A stretch of DNA of 64,000 bases from Micromonospora ferruginea (GCF_013694245.2 NZ_CP059322.2:1670001-1734000), one strand, 5' to 3'. Counted from the first letter of the stretch, positions 16,434 through 26,428 are shown. Notes: generated from the sequence alone by a model not told the origin. Made by a program: numbers and translations.

Positions 16434-18151
16434 GCGACCCGCTGCTGTTCCACCCGCACCGCTATGACCCCGCCGACCTCGACGAGACCTCGCGGCGGCT
16501 GCTGCGCGCCACGATCGACTGGTTCGAGACCCGCGGCAAGCGCGCCCTGGTCGACAGCTACCACGCGCGCGAGTGGTACGCCGACTTCCTCGACTTCGCC
16601 GCCCGCGAAGGTCTCTTCGCCACCTTCCTCACCCCGGCCGCCGACGGCGCGGACGACAAGGACAAGCGCTGGGACACCGCCCGCAACGCGGCGCTCAGCG
16701 AGATCCTCGGCTTCTACGGCCTCGGCTACTGGTACACCTGGCAGGTCACCGTGCTCGGCCTCGGCCCGGTCTGGCAGAGCGGCAACCCCGCCGCCCGCGC
16801 CCGCGCCGCCGAACTGCTCGACCAGGGGCACGTGATGGCGTTCGGCCTCTCCGAACGCGCGCACGGCGCCGACATCTACGCCACCGACATGCTGCTCACC
16901 CCAGACGGCGAGGGCGGCTTCCGGGCCACCGGCGGCAAGTACTACATCGGCAACGGCAACGTCGCCGGCCTCGTCTCGGTCTTCGGCCGGCGCGCCGACG
17001 TCGACGGCCCCGAGGGGTACGTGTTCTTCGCCGCCGACAGCCGCCACCCGGCCTACCGGCTGGTCCGCAACGTGGTCAACGCCCAGATGTACGTCTCCGA
17101 GTTCCGGCTGGAGGACTACCCGGTGCGCGCCGAGGACGTGCTGCACACCGGCCCGGCCGCGTTCGACGCCGCGCTCAACACCGTCAACGTCGGCAAGTTC
17201 AACCTCTGCACCGCGTCCATCGGCATCTGCGAGCACGCCATGTACGAGGCGGTCACCCACGCCCACGGCCGGATGCTCTACGGCCGGCGGGTCACCGACT
17301 TCCCGCACGTGCGCCGCGAGCTGACCGACGCGTACGCCCGCCTGGTGGCGATGAAGCTGTTCAGCGACCGGGCGGTCGACTACTTCCGCTCGGCCGGCCC
17401 GGACGACCGCCGCTACCTGCTGTTCAACCCGATGACCAAGATGAAGGTCACCACCGAGGGCGAGAAGGTGGTCGACCTGCTCTGGGACGTCATCGCCGCC
17501 AAGGGCTTCGAGGCCGACACCTACTTCGACAAGGCCGCCAAGGACATCCGCGGCCTGCCGAAGCTGGAGGGCACGGTGCACGTCAACCTGGCCCTGATCC
17601 TCAAGTTCATGCCGAACTACCTGTTCCGGCCGCAGTCCTACCCGACGGTGCCGGCCCGGCGCGACCCGGCCGACGACGAGTTCCTGTTCCGGCAGGGCCC
17701 GGCCCGCGGCCTCGGCGCGATCCGCTTCCACGACTGGCGCGCCGCCTACGACGCGCACGCCCACCTGCCCAACGTGGCCCGGTTCCGGGAGCAGGCCGAC
17801 GGCCTGGTCGCGCTGCTCGCCGCGCACGCCCCGGACGAGACACAGCAGCGCGACCTGGACTTCCTGCTCACCATCGGCCAGCTCTTCGCGCTCGTCGTCT
17901 ACGGCCAGCTCATCCTGGAACAGGCCGGGTCCACCGGCCTCGACACGGACCTGCTGGACGAGATCTTCGACCTGCTGGTACGCGACTTCTCCGGCTACGC
18001 CACCGAGCTGCACGGCAAGCCGGCCAGCACCGACGAGCAGGCCGCCTGGGCGCTCGCCCACGTCCGGCGTCCGGTGGTCGACGCCGACCGCACGGCCCGG
18101 GTGTGGCAGCGGGTCGCCGACCTCGCCGGGGCGTACGAGATGCGGCCCTGA
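16430..18151 (+). CDS. Acyl-CoA dehydrogenase, large type
   Basis: A 573-residue flavoprotein of the acyl-CoA dehydrogenase superfamily. The mid-domain has AFGLSERAHGADIYATDMLL and ATGGKYYIGNGNVAGLVSVF, corresponding to the FAD/substrate-contact strands, followed by the helical C-terminal FAD-binding part and about 150 extra residues. The N-terminal part is shorter than in typical medium-chain enzymes. It is expected to catalyse alpha-beta desaturation of an acyl-CoA in the cytosol; chain length is unknown. The GTG start is coupled to the PadR gene with GGAAAGG upstream. Confidence 0.85.
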   Translation: MSDPLLFHPHRYDPADLDETSRRLLRATIDWFETRGKRALVDSYHAREWYADFLDFAAREGLFATFLTPAADGADDKDKRWDTARNAALSEILGFYGLGYWYTWQVTVLGLGPVWQSGNPAARARAAELLDQGHVMAFGLSERAHGADIYATDMLLTPDGEGGFRATGGKYYIGNGNVAGLVSVFGRRADVDGPEGYVFFAADSRHPAYRLVRNVVNAQMYVSEFRLEDYPVRAEDVLHTGPAAFDAALNTVNVGKFNLCTASIGICEHAMYEAVTHAHGRMLYGRRVTDFPHVRRELTDAYARLVAMKLFSDRAVDYFRSAGPDDRRYLLFNPMTKMKVTTEGEKVVDLLWDVIAAKGFEADTYFDKAAKDIRGLPKLEGTVHVNLALILKFMPNYLFRPQSYPTVPARRDPADDEFLFRQGPARGLGAIRFHDWRAAYDAHAHLPNVARFREQADGLVALLAAHAPDETQQRDLDFLLTIGQLFALVVYGQLILEQAGSTGLDTDLLDEIFDLLVRDFSGYATELHGKPASTDEQAAWALAHVRRPVVDADRTARVWQRVADLAGAYEMRP

Positions 18152-18201
18152 GCGGCGGAATCCGCGGGCGCGACGGCACCCCGGGCCGGTAGGTTGCACG
18201 G

Positions 18202-18744
18202 ATGTTCGCGATCGCCCTGACCGACGACGCCGAGCTGCGACCGTTGCAGCCCTGGCACGCCGACGAGTTCCTCGCCAACCTCGACCGCTGCCGGGAGCAC
18301 ATCGCGCCCTGGGTCGGCGCGTCGTTCGTGGCCACCGACGCCGAGTCGGCCCGCCGGGTCCTCCAGGCGTACGCCGACCGGTGGGCCCGCGACGACGGCG
18401 GGATCTGGGGCATCTGGCAGGGCGGCACGCTCGTCGGGGGAGTACTCCTGGTGTCGCTGAGCACCGCCCGCGGGGTGTGCGAAGCCGGCTGCTGGCTGGA
18501 GGCGGACGCCCAGGGTCAGGGCCTGGTCACCCGGGCCGCCCGGATCGTCGTCGACTGGGCGGTCCGGGAACGCGGCATCCACCGGGTCGAGTGGGTGACC
18601 CGGGCCGGCAACGAGCGCAGCATCGCGGTCGCCCGCCGGCTCGGCATGCGCCGCGACGGGGTGCTGCGCGGCGCCGCGCCGGTGCCCGAGGGCCGCGCCG
18701 ACATGGAGGTCTGGTCGGTGCTCGCGCCGGAGTGGACGGCCTGA
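18202..18744 (+). CDS. GNAT N-acetyltransferase, RimJ/RimL type
   Basis: A 180-residue GNAT protein. It has the N-terminal LRPLQPWHADEFLANL, the acetyl-CoA-binding V/A-x-x-QGQGLVTRAAR (QxxGxG/A-like) and the RVEWVTRAGNERSIAVARRLGMRRDGVLRG block typical of RimJ/RimL enzymes. Expected to acetylate an amino group on a ribosomal protein or a small molecule. It stands alone. Confidence 0.88.
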   Translation: MFAIALTDDAELRPLQPWHADEFLANLDRCREHIAPWVGASFVATDAESARRVLQAYADRWARDDGGIWGIWQGGTLVGGVLLVSLSTARGVCEAGCWLEADAQGQGLVTRAARIVVDWAVRERGIHRVEWVTRAGNERSIAVARRLGMRRDGVLRGAAPVPEGRADMEVWSVLAPEWTA

Positions 18745-18782
18745 GCGTCTTTCTTGTCGTACCCGGACGTCAACATGTGTCC

Positions 18783-19196
18783 ATGGCTGTCCCCGCACTG
18801 GCCGACCGGTCCCCCCAGCCGCGCGCCCTGCCGCTGCGCGAGGTCCGCACCCGGCTCACCCAGCTCGTCTCCCTCGCCGAGCTGACCGACACCGTCACCG
18901 TCGTCACCCGCGACGGCGACCCACGCCCGATCGCCGCGATCGTGCCCGCCCCGGCCGCCCGCACCGGCGCCCAGGCCCGCGCCGACGCGGAGCGGGTCGC
19001 CGCGATCAGCGCCGGCTGGGCCCGCCGCCTGGAGGAGCTGCACCGCCAGTCCAGCCGGCGACACGCCGCCGAGCTGCGGGCGCTGACCGACGCGCTCGCC
19101 GAGGCGTGGGCCGAGCTGGACCGTCGCGCCCCCGCCGGAGACCCCGCACTCACCCGCCTCAAGGCCGCCCACAGCGACCTCCTGCGCCGCCCCTGA
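18783..19196 (+). CDS. Phd/YefM-like antitoxin-type protein, orphan
   Basis: A 137-residue protein whose first 60 residues resemble the Phd/YefM fold: LPLREVRTRLTQLVSLAEL followed by VTVVTRDGDPRPIAAIVP. The remainder is a charged helical tail (ERVAAISAGWARRLEELHRQ). No toxin gene follows, so it may be a solitary regulator or the remains of a toxin-antitoxin pair. The ATG lies 38 bases after the GNAT gene with no strong ribosome-binding site. Confidence 0.6.
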   Translation: MAVPALADRSPQPRALPLREVRTRLTQLVSLAELTDTVTVVTRDGDPRPIAAIVPAPAARTGAQARADAERVAAISAGWARRLEELHRQSSRRHAAELRALTDALAEAWAELDRRAPAGDPALTRLKAAHSDLLRRP

Positions 19197-19338
19197 CCCC
19201 CTCCGCTCCCGCCCCACCTTCCGCGCGGCTCCCGCCCCGCCCGCCTCGCCCTGCCCGCCCGGGTCGCCCCGCCCCGCCCTGCCCGGCCCGCCCTGCCCGG
19301 CCCGCCCTGCCCGCCCCGGGTCGCCCCGCCCTGCCCGC

Positions 19339-19410
19339 CGATCTTGGACTTGTGGTGCCAGAAATTGTCCTGTTCGGACCGTTATCTGAGGTGCCACAAC
19401 TCCAAGATCG
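19339..19410. repeat. GATCTTG-type intergenic palindrome, copy 1
   Basis: Imperfect inverted repeat of 72 bases with outer arms CGATCTTGGA and TCCAAGATCG and inner TTGTGG/CCACAA pairing. It shares the GATCTTG end with the elements at 25134 and 45847. Confidence 0.7.
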
Positions 19411-19557
19411 ATCGACGGATGGGTGTGCGGGGCGCCGAGTCCAGGCCGGGCCATGGGGGCGCTGGTGGGTGGGCGGTCATGATGAGGGTGGCGCTCGGGT
19501 GAGCGCGCCGGCGGGGCGGCAACCGTCGCGCGGACCGGTTCCGGTCTGCTCGTGAGG

Positions 19558-19645
19558 GCTGCGGTCGAGGTGAGAGCTGCGGCCGGGGCGGGAGCTGCGG
19601 TCGAGGTGGGAGCTGCGGTCGAGGTGGGAGCTGCGGTCGCGTGGG
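19558..19645. repeat. 18-bp tandem repeat
   Basis: Four complete and one partial copy of an 18-base unit, GCTGCGGTCGAGGTGGGA, with a few substitutions in the first two copies. No open gene spans it convincingly. Confidence 0.7.
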
Positions 19646-19679
19646 CGCAGCGTGTCCTCAGCGGTCGTTCGGCAGTCGG

Positions 19680-19805
19680 GTGGAACGCCATGGGTGTCTA
19701 CGGGGCACTGGCACACCCGTGCTGTTCCACTCCCGGGCAGAGTGGGCCCTGAGTGGAACGCCATGGGTGTCAACGGGGACCTGACTCACCCGTGGCGTTC
19801 CACCC
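19680..19805. repeat. Two tandem hairpin elements
   Basis: Two near-identical stem-loops at 19681-19729 and 19754-19803. Each begins TGGAACGCCATGGGTGT and closes with ACCCGTG-x-x-GTTCCA. Arms are 16-17 bp with one or two mismatches. They resemble extragenic palindromes rather than a terminator, since neither is followed by a T-run. Confidence 0.7.
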
Positions 19806-20139
19806 ATGGGCCGGACGGGGCGCCGAGGGGCGGTCACCGGCGGAAGGCACCTCGACCCGTCGGCTGGTCAGCCCGCCCGCGCCCGAAGAGCCCGGCGGCG
19901 GTCTCGGCGGCGGTGCGGCGCGGCAGCCGGTCCGGCAGCGTCCCGGCCAGGTGCGGGGCGGAGCCCTTGCCATGCACCTGCCGCCGCGGCGGCTCGTCGA
20001 GCTGGTGGCGGGTGGTGACCACGAAACAGCGGGACCGCGCGCCGTGGAGCGGCGCGCGGAACCCCGGGTTGGCCGGGTCGACGCGGTGGTGCTGCGGCGA
20101 CGCCCGGGCGGCCGGACCGCCCGGGCATCGCCGGTCGGG

Positions 20140-21774
20140 TCAGCTCCGGCCGCGCTCGGCGCGGTAGCGGCGGATCAGCTCGGCGGTGGAGGTGTCCACC
20201 TCGGTCAGGTCCGGGGTCGACCCGGTGAGCTTCGGGGCGAGCTGGTTGGCCATCACCTTGCCCAGCTCCACGCCCCACTGGTCGAAGGCGTTGATGTCCC
20301 AGACCGCGGCCTCGGTGAAGACGATGTGCTCGTAGAGCGCGATCAACTGGCCCAGCGTCGCCGGGGTGAGCTTCGGCGCCAGGATCGACGTGGTCGGGTG
20401 GTTGCCGGCCATCACCCGGTGCGGCACCACCTCGGCCGCGGTGCCCTCCGCCTCGACCTGCTCGCGGGTCCGTCCGAAGGCGAGCGCGGCGGTCTGCGCG
20501 AAGAAGTTCGACATGAACAGGTCGTGCATGTCGCCCAGGTCGTGGTTGGGCCGGCTGAACGCGATGAAGTCCGCCGGGATCAGCCGGGTGCCCTGGTGGA
20601 TGAGCTGGTAGAAGGCGTGCTGACCGTTGGTGCCGGGCTCGCCCCAGAAGATCTCCCCGGTGGGGTACGTGACCGGCGCGCCGTCGATGCGTACCGACTT
20701 GCCGTTGCTCTCCATGGTGAGCTGCTGCAGGTAGGCCGGGAACCGGTGCAGGTACTGCGCGTACGGGAGCACGGCGTGGGTCTCCGCGCTGAGGAAGTCG
20801 GTGTACCAGACGTTGAGCAGGCCGAGCAGCGCCGGCACGTTGCGCTCGACCGGCGTCGCGCGGAAGTGCTCGTCGACGGCGTGGTAGCCGGCCAGCATCT
20901 CGCGGAACCGGTCCGGGCCGATCGCCAGCATCACCGACAACCCGACCGCCGACGGCAGCGAGTATCGCCCGCCCACCCAGTCCCAGAAGCCGAACATGTT
21001 CTCCGGGTCGATGCCGAAGTCACGGACCCGCTGCTCGTTGGTGCTGACCGCGACGAAGTGCCGGGCGACGGCGTCGTCGTCGGCGTCCAACCCGGCGAGC
21101 AGCCAGCGCCGCGCCTGGTCGGCGTTGGCCAGCGTCTCCTGGGTGGAGAACGTCTTCGACACCACCACGAACAGCGTGGACGCCGGGTCCAGGTCGGCGG
21201 TCTTGTCGTGGATGTCGGTCGGGTCGATGTTGGACACGAACCGGCAGGCGATCCCCGCGTCGCGGTAGGCTTTCAACGCCTCGTACGCCATCACCGGCCC
21301 CAGGTCGGAGCCGCCGATGCCGATGTTGACCACGGTGGTGATCCGCTCGCCGGTGTGGCCGCGCCACGCGTCGGAACGCACCCGCTCGGCGAACGCCGAC
21401 ATGCGGTCCAGCACGGTGTGCACGTCGGCGACGACGTCCTGGCCGTCGATGGTGAGCGAGGCGTCGCGGGGCAGCCGCAGCGCGGTGTGCAGCACCGCCC
21501 GGTCCTCGGTGACGTTGATGTGCCGGCCGGCGAACATGGCCGCGATCCTCCCGGCCAGGCCGACCCGCTCGGCGAGCGCGGTGAGCAGCGCGACCGTCTC
21601 GTCGGTGAGCAGGTTCTTGCTGTAGTCCACGTGCAGGTCGGCGACCTCGCCGGTGAGCCGTTCGCCCCGCTGCCCGTCGGCGGCGAAGAGGTCACGCAGG
21701 TGGGTGCCGCGCATCGCCTCGGCGTGCTTGCGCAGCGCCTGCCATTCGTCCGTGGTGGTGACGTCCACAGCCAT
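20140..21774 (-). CDS. pgi: Glucose-6-phosphate isomerase
   Basis: A 544-residue phosphoglucose isomerase, converting glucose 6-phosphate and fructose 6-phosphate. Diagnostic segments are [30 protein letters not shown], the PGI signature with [20 protein letters not shown], the catalytic Glu/His region [11 protein letters not shown], and [18 protein letters not shown] 21774 has AAGGAGAAG upstream; a longer frame extends to 21915 without homology. A single-gene unit, divergent from the ABC exporter. Confidence 0.97.
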   Translation of the reverse strand: MAVDVTTTDEWQALRKHAEAMRGTHLRDLFAADGQRGERLTGEVADLHVDYSKNLLTDETVALLTALAERVGLAGRIAAMFAGRHINVTEDRAVLHTALRLPRDASLTIDGQDVVADVHTVLDRMSAFAERVRSDAWRGHTGERITTVVNIGIGGSDLGPVMAYEALKAYRDAGIACRFVSNIDPTDIHDKTADLDPASTLFVVVSKTFSTQETLANADQARRWLLAGLDADDDAVARHFVAVSTNEQRVRDFGIDPENMFGFWDWVGGRYSLPSAVGLSVMLAIGPDRFREMLAGYHAVDEHFRATPVERNVPALLGLLNVWYTDFLSAETHAVLPYAQYLHRFPAYLQQLTMESNGKSVRIDGAPVTYPTGEIFWGEPGTNGQHAFYQLIHQGTRLIPADFIAFSRPNHDLGDMHDLFMSNFFAQTAALAFGRTREQVEAEGTAAEVVPHRVMAGNHPTTSILAPKLTPATLGQLIALYEHIVFTEAAVWDINAFDQWGVELGKVMANQLAPKLTGSTPDLTEVDTSTAELIRRYRAERGRS

Positions 21775-21996
21775 CGGGTCGATCTTCTCCTTCACGACGG
21801 GCGGTCGGCGTTCGCCGGCGACCCCACCAGCCTGCCACCCGCGGCCGGTCGCCGCGACGCGACCCGGCGTCACCCACCCGGTGAGCGTGGCCGGCGCGAC
21901 ACGCGGTTCCGACATCTGTACGACACGCCGTCACTGGCTGGCATGGTCCGATAGCCGAACGTAATATCCTGCTGCCCGATCGTCGCAGGAGGTGCC

Positions 21997-23946
21997 ATGG
22001 CCGGGGTGGTCCGTCCACGTCCCGCGTCCGATTCGTCGGAGCCGGACGAGCCGTCCGGTGACCCGACGCTGCCGGAGCTGGTCGATCCGCACTGGATGCA
22101 CCGCGCGACCGAACTTGCCGACACCGGCTTCTGGTCGGTGGCGCGGCGGCTGCCCGAGCTGGTGCGCGAGGCGGTCAGCCTGGGCTGGTCGAGCAGTCGC
22201 CAGGACACCGCGGCGTCGCTCGGCCTCAACGTCGCCGCCGGGGTGCTCACCACGCTGGGCCTGCTCGCCACCACCGGCGTACTCCAGCAGCTCTTCGCGG
22301 CCGGGCCGACGCCGACGCGGATCCGCGCGGCGCTGCCCGCGCTGGCCCTGGCCGCGGCGGCCGTCACCGCTCGCGGCGCGCTCACCGTCGCCGCCGGGTG
22401 GGCGCAGGCCCGGCTCATCCCGCAGATCAACTACACGGTCGAGCGGCGCCTGTTCGAGACGACCTCCGAGGTGGAGCTGGCGGCGTTCGACGACGCGGGC
22501 TTCGCCGAGGAGATGGACCGCGCCCGCGACCGCGGGGTGGCGGAGGCGGGATCGCTGGTCAACGACACGGTCAACCTGGTCACCGGCGTGGTCGGTGTGG
22601 TGGCCACCGCGGCGGCGGTGACCATCATCCACCCGGTGCTGCTGCCCTGCCTCCTGGTCGCCGCCGCCCCGGAGGCGGTCACGGCGGTGCGGATGGCCCG
22701 CCGGCAACGCGTCGACTGGCTTGCCCGGATCACCCGGCGCCGGCGCAAGTGGATGCTGGGCGACCTGATGGCCAACCGGCACACCGCGGCCGAGATCCGC
22801 GCCTACCAGATGCAGGACTTCCTGCTCTCGGAATTCCGGCTGATGACGCGCCTGGAGACGCGTGCCGAGCTGCGGCTGGCCCGCGCCCAGACGGTCACCC
22901 GGGCGCTCGGCCTCTCCGTCACCGGGGTCGCCACGTTCGGGCTCTACCTGGTGCTCGGCGGCCTGCTGCTCACCGGCGTGGTCGCGCTCGCGGCGGCCGC
23001 CACCGCGCTGCTCGCCCTGCAGTCCGCCCGCGGCAGCCTGCACACCGCGATCTTCGCCACCAACTCGCTCTACGAGGACGCCCTCTACTACCAGGACTAC
23101 CGGGACTTCGTGGACCGGGCCCGCCGGCGGGTCCCGACCGGCGGCGACCGCCCGGTCGACGGTTTCGACCGGATCGACCTCGACCGGGTCAGCCTGCGCT
23201 ACCCGGCCACCGAGACCGCCGCGGTGGACGAGGTCAGCCTCAGCTTCCGTCGTGGCGAGGTGGTCGCGCTGGTGGGGGAGAACGGCTCCGGCAAGACCAC
23301 GCTGGCCAAGCTGATCGCCGGCCTCTACCGGCCCACCGGCGGCAGCATCCGCTGGGACGGCGTGGACGCCGCCGAGCTGGACCCCCGGCAGACCGCCGCC
23401 CAGGTGGCGGTGATGAGCCAGGAGTGGTGGAAGTTCCCGTTCACCGCCGGGCAGAACATCCGCGTCGGCCGCCACGACCGGACCGGCCCGGGCGGCCCCA
23501 GCGTGGAGACCGCCGCCCGGGACGCCGCCGCGCACGACATGATCAGCGAGCTGCCGTTCGGGTACGACACGTTGCTGGACCGGCAGTTCAAGAACGGCCA
23601 GGACCTGTCCGGCGGGCAGTGGCAGCGGCTGGTGGCCGCGCGCGGGCTCTACCGGGACGCCCGGCTGCTGATCTGCGACGAGCCCTCGGCGGCCTTGGAC
23701 GCGCGCGCCGAACACGCCCTCTTCGCGCACCTGCGCCGGCACCCCGACCGGACCGTCGTGCTGATCACCCACCGGCTCGCCAACGTCCGGCACGCCGACC
23801 GGATCTTCGTCATGGACCACGGCCGGCTCGTGCAATCCGGCGACCACGACACGCTGATGGCCACCGACGGGCCCTACCGGGAGCTGTTCGAGCTGCAGGC
23901 GTCCGGCTACCTGGCCGGCGCCGGCGGGCCCACCGCCGACCGTTGA
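21997..23946 (+). CDS. ABC exporter, fused membrane and ATPase domains
   Basis: A 649-residue half-transporter. A 75-residue soluble N-terminus precedes about six membrane helices (residues 75-340). The ATPase domain has Walker A GENGSGKTTLAKLIAGL, signature LSGGQWQRLVAARGLY, Walker B LLICDEPSAALD and switch THRLANV. The Q-loop MSQEWWKFPFTAGQNI resembles exporters linked to peptide natural products, though no biosynthesis genes are adjacent. CAGGAGGTG precedes the ATG. Substrate unknown. Confidence 0.88.
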   Translation: MAGVVRPRPASDSSEPDEPSGDPTLPELVDPHWMHRATELADTGFWSVARRLPELVREAVSLGWSSSRQDTAASLGLNVAAGVLTTLGLLATTGVLQQLFAAGPTPTRIRAALPALALAAAAVTARGALTVAAGWAQARLIPQINYTVERRLFETTSEVELAAFDDAGFAEEMDRARDRGVAEAGSLVNDTVNLVTGVVGVVATAAAVTIIHPVLLPCLLVAAAPEAVTAVRMARRQRVDWLARITRRRRKWMLGDLMANRHTAAEIRAYQMQDFLLSEFRLMTRLETRAELRLARAQTVTRALGLSVTGVATFGLYLVLGGLLLTGVVALAAAATALLALQSARGSLHTAIFATNSLYEDALYYQDYRDFVDRARRRVPTGGDRPVDGFDRIDLDRVSLRYPATETAAVDEVSLSFRRGEVVALVGENGSGKTTLAKLIAGLYRPTGGSIRWDGVDAAELDPRQTAAQVAVMSQEWWKFPFTAGQNIRVGRHDRTGPGGPSVETAARDAAAHDMISELPFGYDTLLDRQFKNGQDLSGGQWQRLVAARGLYRDARLLICDEPSAALDARAEHALFAHLRRHPDRTVVLITHRLANVRHADRIFVMDHGRLVQSGDHDTLMATDGPYRELFELQASGYLAGAGGPTADR

Positions 23947-24026
23947 CCTCCAGCGCACTCGAACCCCTACCGTGACCGGACCGGCCGCCGCCCGGTCAGT
24001 GCGGCGTCACACACCCTGGAGTTCCC

Positions 24027-25076
24027 ATGCGCTACCGCGTCCTCGGCGGCACCGGCATCGAGGTCAGCGTCCACTGTCTCGGCACCATGATGTTCGGCGC
24101 CGTCGGCAATCCCGACCACGACGACTGCGTCCGGATCGTGCACGCCGCGCTGGACCGCGGCGTCAACATGGTGGACACCGCCGACATGTACTCGGCGGGG
24201 GAGTCCGAGGTGATCGTCGGCAAGGCGCTGCGCGGCCGGCGCGACGACGTGGTGCTCGCCACCAAGGTGCACTTCCCGATGGGTGAGGGCCCCAACCGGG
24301 GCGGCAACTCGCGGCGCTGGATCGTCCGCGAGGTCGAGGAGAGCCTGCGCCGGTTGGGCACCGACTGGATCGACCTCTACCAGGTCCACCGGCCCGACCA
24401 CACCACCGACATCGAGGAGACGCTGGGCGCACTCACCGACCTGGTCCGCGCCGGCAAGATCCGCGCGTTCGGCTGCTCGACGTTCCCGGCCGACGAGATC
24501 GTGGAGGCCCAGCACGTCGCCGAGCGGCGGGCGCTCGGTCGGTTCCGCACCGAGCAGCCCCCGTACTCGATCCTGGCGCGCGGGATCGAGACCTCGGTGC
24601 TGCCGGCGTGCCGCCGCCACCGGATGGGCGTGCTGGTGTGGAGCCCGCTGGCCTCCGGCTTCCTGTCCGGCCGCTACCGGCGCGACCGGCCGGTCGACCT
24701 CACCGCCGGCCGGCCCGCGCTCACCCCGGCCCGGTTCGACCCGGCGCTGCCCGGCAACGCCGCCAAGTACGCCGCCGTCGAGGACCTGGCGGCGCTCGCC
24801 GACGAGGTCGGCTGCACGCTGCCGCACCTGGCCGTGGCGTTCACCGCCGCGCACCCGGCGGTCACCTCCACGATCATCGGTCCGCGCACCATGGCGCAAC
24901 TGGACGCGCTGCTCGACGGCGCGGCGCTGACGCTCGACGACGCGGTGCTCGACCGGATCGACGAGATCGTGCCGCCCGGGATGAACCTCTACCAGCCCGA
25001 CGGCGCCTGGTCCCCGCCGACGCTCACCGATCCCGCGCTGCGCCGTCGTCCGCTGCCGGAGCGCGCCGCCGCCTGA
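24027..25076 (+). CDS. Aldo/keto reductase
   Basis: A 349-residue AKR (TIM-barrel, NADPH-dependent). It shows catalytic Asp in NMVDTADMYSAGESE, Lys in VVLATKVHF, the helical LRRLGTDWIDLYQVHRPD and the cofactor-binding GPRTMAQLDALLDGA. Expected to reduce carbonyls in the cytosol; physiological substrate unknown. No operon partners. Confidence 0.93.
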   Translation: MRYRVLGGTGIEVSVHCLGTMMFGAVGNPDHDDCVRIVHAALDRGVNMVDTADMYSAGESEVIVGKALRGRRDDVVLATKVHFPMGEGPNRGGNSRRWIVREVEESLRRLGTDWIDLYQVHRPDHTTDIEETLGALTDLVRAGKIRAFGCSTFPADEIVEAQHVAERRALGRFRTEQPPYSILARGIETSVLPACRRHRMGVLVWSPLASGFLSGRYRRDRPVDLTAGRPALTPARFDPALPGNAAKYAAVEDLAALADEVGCTLPHLAVAFTAAHPAVTSTIIGPRTMAQLDALLDGAALTLDDAVLDRIDEIVPPGMNLYQPDGAWSPPTLTDPALRRRPLPERAAA

Positions 25077-25133
25077 CCGGCGCGCACCCACATCCCGCCG
25101 CCGCGTGTGGCGGTGCCTCGTTCGGCCGCCGGC

Positions 25134-25183
25134 AGATCTTGGTACCGAACGGCCCCTCCGGGGGCCGGTTCGTTCCAAGATCT
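25134..25183. repeat. GATCTTG-type intergenic palindrome, copy 2
   Basis: A 50-base inverted repeat: AGATCTTGG...CGAACGGCCCC, a short TCC loop, then GGGGCCGGTTCG...CCAAGATCT. It lies between two same-strand genes with no T-run, and belongs with the elements at 19339 and 45847. Confidence 0.75.
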
Positions 25184-25318
25184 ACGACCATCCTGTGATG
25201 CGAGACGTCTATCCCGGAAACAGGACTCGCCGGGTAGGCGGCGAGACGGATGGGGCGGAGGACGGGTGAGGTGTACGGGTGGTTGCCGGGGAGTGCGGGG
25301 TGGGGCAGGATCGCCGGA

Positions 25319-26428
25319 ATGCTCCGTCCCCGCCCTCGCCGCGCCGCGGTGCTCGCCGTGCTCGCCCTGGTCACCGCCGGCTGCTCCGCGTCCGGGGCCA
25401 CCACCGGAACCGGCGCCACCGCCCCCGACGCCACCTCCACCGCCCTCGGCGCCACGTCCGGTGCCGGCGAATCTGCGGCCGGCGGTGGGCCGGGCGCGCC
25501 GTCGGCGTCGTCCGCGCCGGCCGCCCGGGCCGGGATCGGCGCCCGACCGAGCGCCCCGGCGGCCCGAGCCTGCAGCGTGTTCCCGGCCGACAACGTCTGG
25601 CACGCCGACGTCTCCCGGTTGCCGGTGCACTCCCGCTCGGCCGCGATGGTCGGCGCGATCGGGGCGGGCGCGAACGTGCACGCCGACTTCGGCTCCGGGC
25701 AGTGGGAGGGCGCGCCGATCGGCATCCCGGTCACCGTGGTCCCGGCCGGGCAGCGGAAGGTCCCGGTGACCTTCGGGTACGCCGACGAGAGCGACCCGGG
25801 CCCGTACCCGATCCCGCCCGACGCGAAGGTGGAGGGCGGACCGTCCGGCACCGGCGACCGGCACGTGATCGTCTGGGACCGGACCGCCTGCCGGGCGTAC
25901 GAGCTGTTCGACGCGCACCGCTCCGGCAGCGGCTGGCGGGCCGGGTCCGGCGCGGTGTTCGACCTGCGGTCCAACCGGATGCGCCGGGCGGGCTGGACGT
26001 CCGCCGACGCGGCCGGCCTGTCGGTGCTGGCCGGGCTGGTCCGCTACGACGAGGTGGCGGCCGGCCGGATCGACCACGCGATCCGGGTGACCGTGCCGCG
26101 TACCCGCACCGGCTGGACCTGGCCGGCCAGCCACTCCGCCTCGTCGGCCACCGACCCGGCCCTGCCGCAGCTCGGACAGCGGTTACGGCTCAAGCGCTCG
26201 GTCGACCTGTCCGGGCTGCCCCGGCAGGCGCGGATCGTGGCCGAGGCGATGCGCCGGCATGGGCTGATCGTGGCCGACCACGGTTCGGCCTGGTACATCT
26301 CCGGCGCCCCGGATCCGCGCTGGGACAACGACGCGCTGCACGCCCTGGACCGCCTGCGCGGCAGCGACTTCGAGGTGGTGGACGCCGCCGGCCTGATGGC
26401 CGACGCGACGTCGGCCGCCGTCCGCTGA
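25319..26428 (+). CDS. Secreted lipoprotein of unknown function
   Basis: A 369-residue protein with a signal peptide and lipobox VTAGC, then a Ser/Thr/Ala/Gly-rich linker (residues 22-80). The conserved domain begins CSVFPADNVWHADVSRLPV and includes YADESDPGPYPIPP, SGAVFDLRSNRMRRAGWTSA, DHAIRVTVPRTR and WYISGAPDPRWDNDALHAL. The motifs HVIVWD, DHAIRV and ADHGSAWY are conserved in a widespread bacterial exported family whose role is unknown to me. It is probably anchored outside the membrane; an enzyme role is possible because the histidines and acidic residues recur. Confidence 0.75.
   Translation: MLRPRPRRAAVLAVLALVTAGCSASGATTGTGATAPDATSTALGATSGAGESAAGGGPGAPSASSAPAARAGIGARPSAPAARACSVFPADNVWHADVSRLPVHSRSAAMVGAIGAGANVHADFGSGQWEGAPIGIPVTVVPAGQRKVPVTFGYADESDPGPYPIPPDAKVEGGPSGTGDRHVIVWDRTACRAYELFDAHRSGSGWRAGSGAVFDLRSNRMRRAGWTSADAAGLSVLAGLVRYDEVAAGRIDHAIRVTVPRTRTGWTWPASHSASSATDPALPQLGQRLRLKRSVDLSGLPRQARIVAEAMRRHGLIVADHGSAWYISGAPDPRWDNDALHALDRLRGSDFEVVDAAGLMADATSAAVR

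Larger units (their letters stand above)
19197..20139. other. Gene-poor intergenic region with repeats
   Basis: No convincing gene lies between the antitoxin-like gene and pgi. The first 140 bases are low-complexity GCCC tracts. Then come a GATCTTG palindrome (19339-19410), an 18-bp tandem repeat (19558-19645) and two adjacent hairpins (19680-19805). Frames open through 19806-20139 lack start signals and have no recognisable product. Confidence 0.6.

Noticed and set aside
16253..18199. 648-codon antisense frame across the acyl-CoA dehydrogenase gene
   Set aside because: The plus-strand gene has clear family motifs; the antisense product is Val/Gly/Arg-rich without a domain.
18783..19196. Complete toxin-antitoxin module
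   Set aside because: Only the antitoxin-like half is present; the next 900 bases hold no toxin gene.
19558..19645. Tandem 18-bp units considered as a CRISPR array
   Set aside because: The units are contiguous without spacers, too short, and no cas genes are present.
19753..21954. Open frame of more than 700 codons on the plus strand across pgi
   Set aside because: It is the antisense of the glucose-6-phosphate isomerase gene, with low-complexity composition and no ribosome-binding site; high GC makes long shadow frames common.
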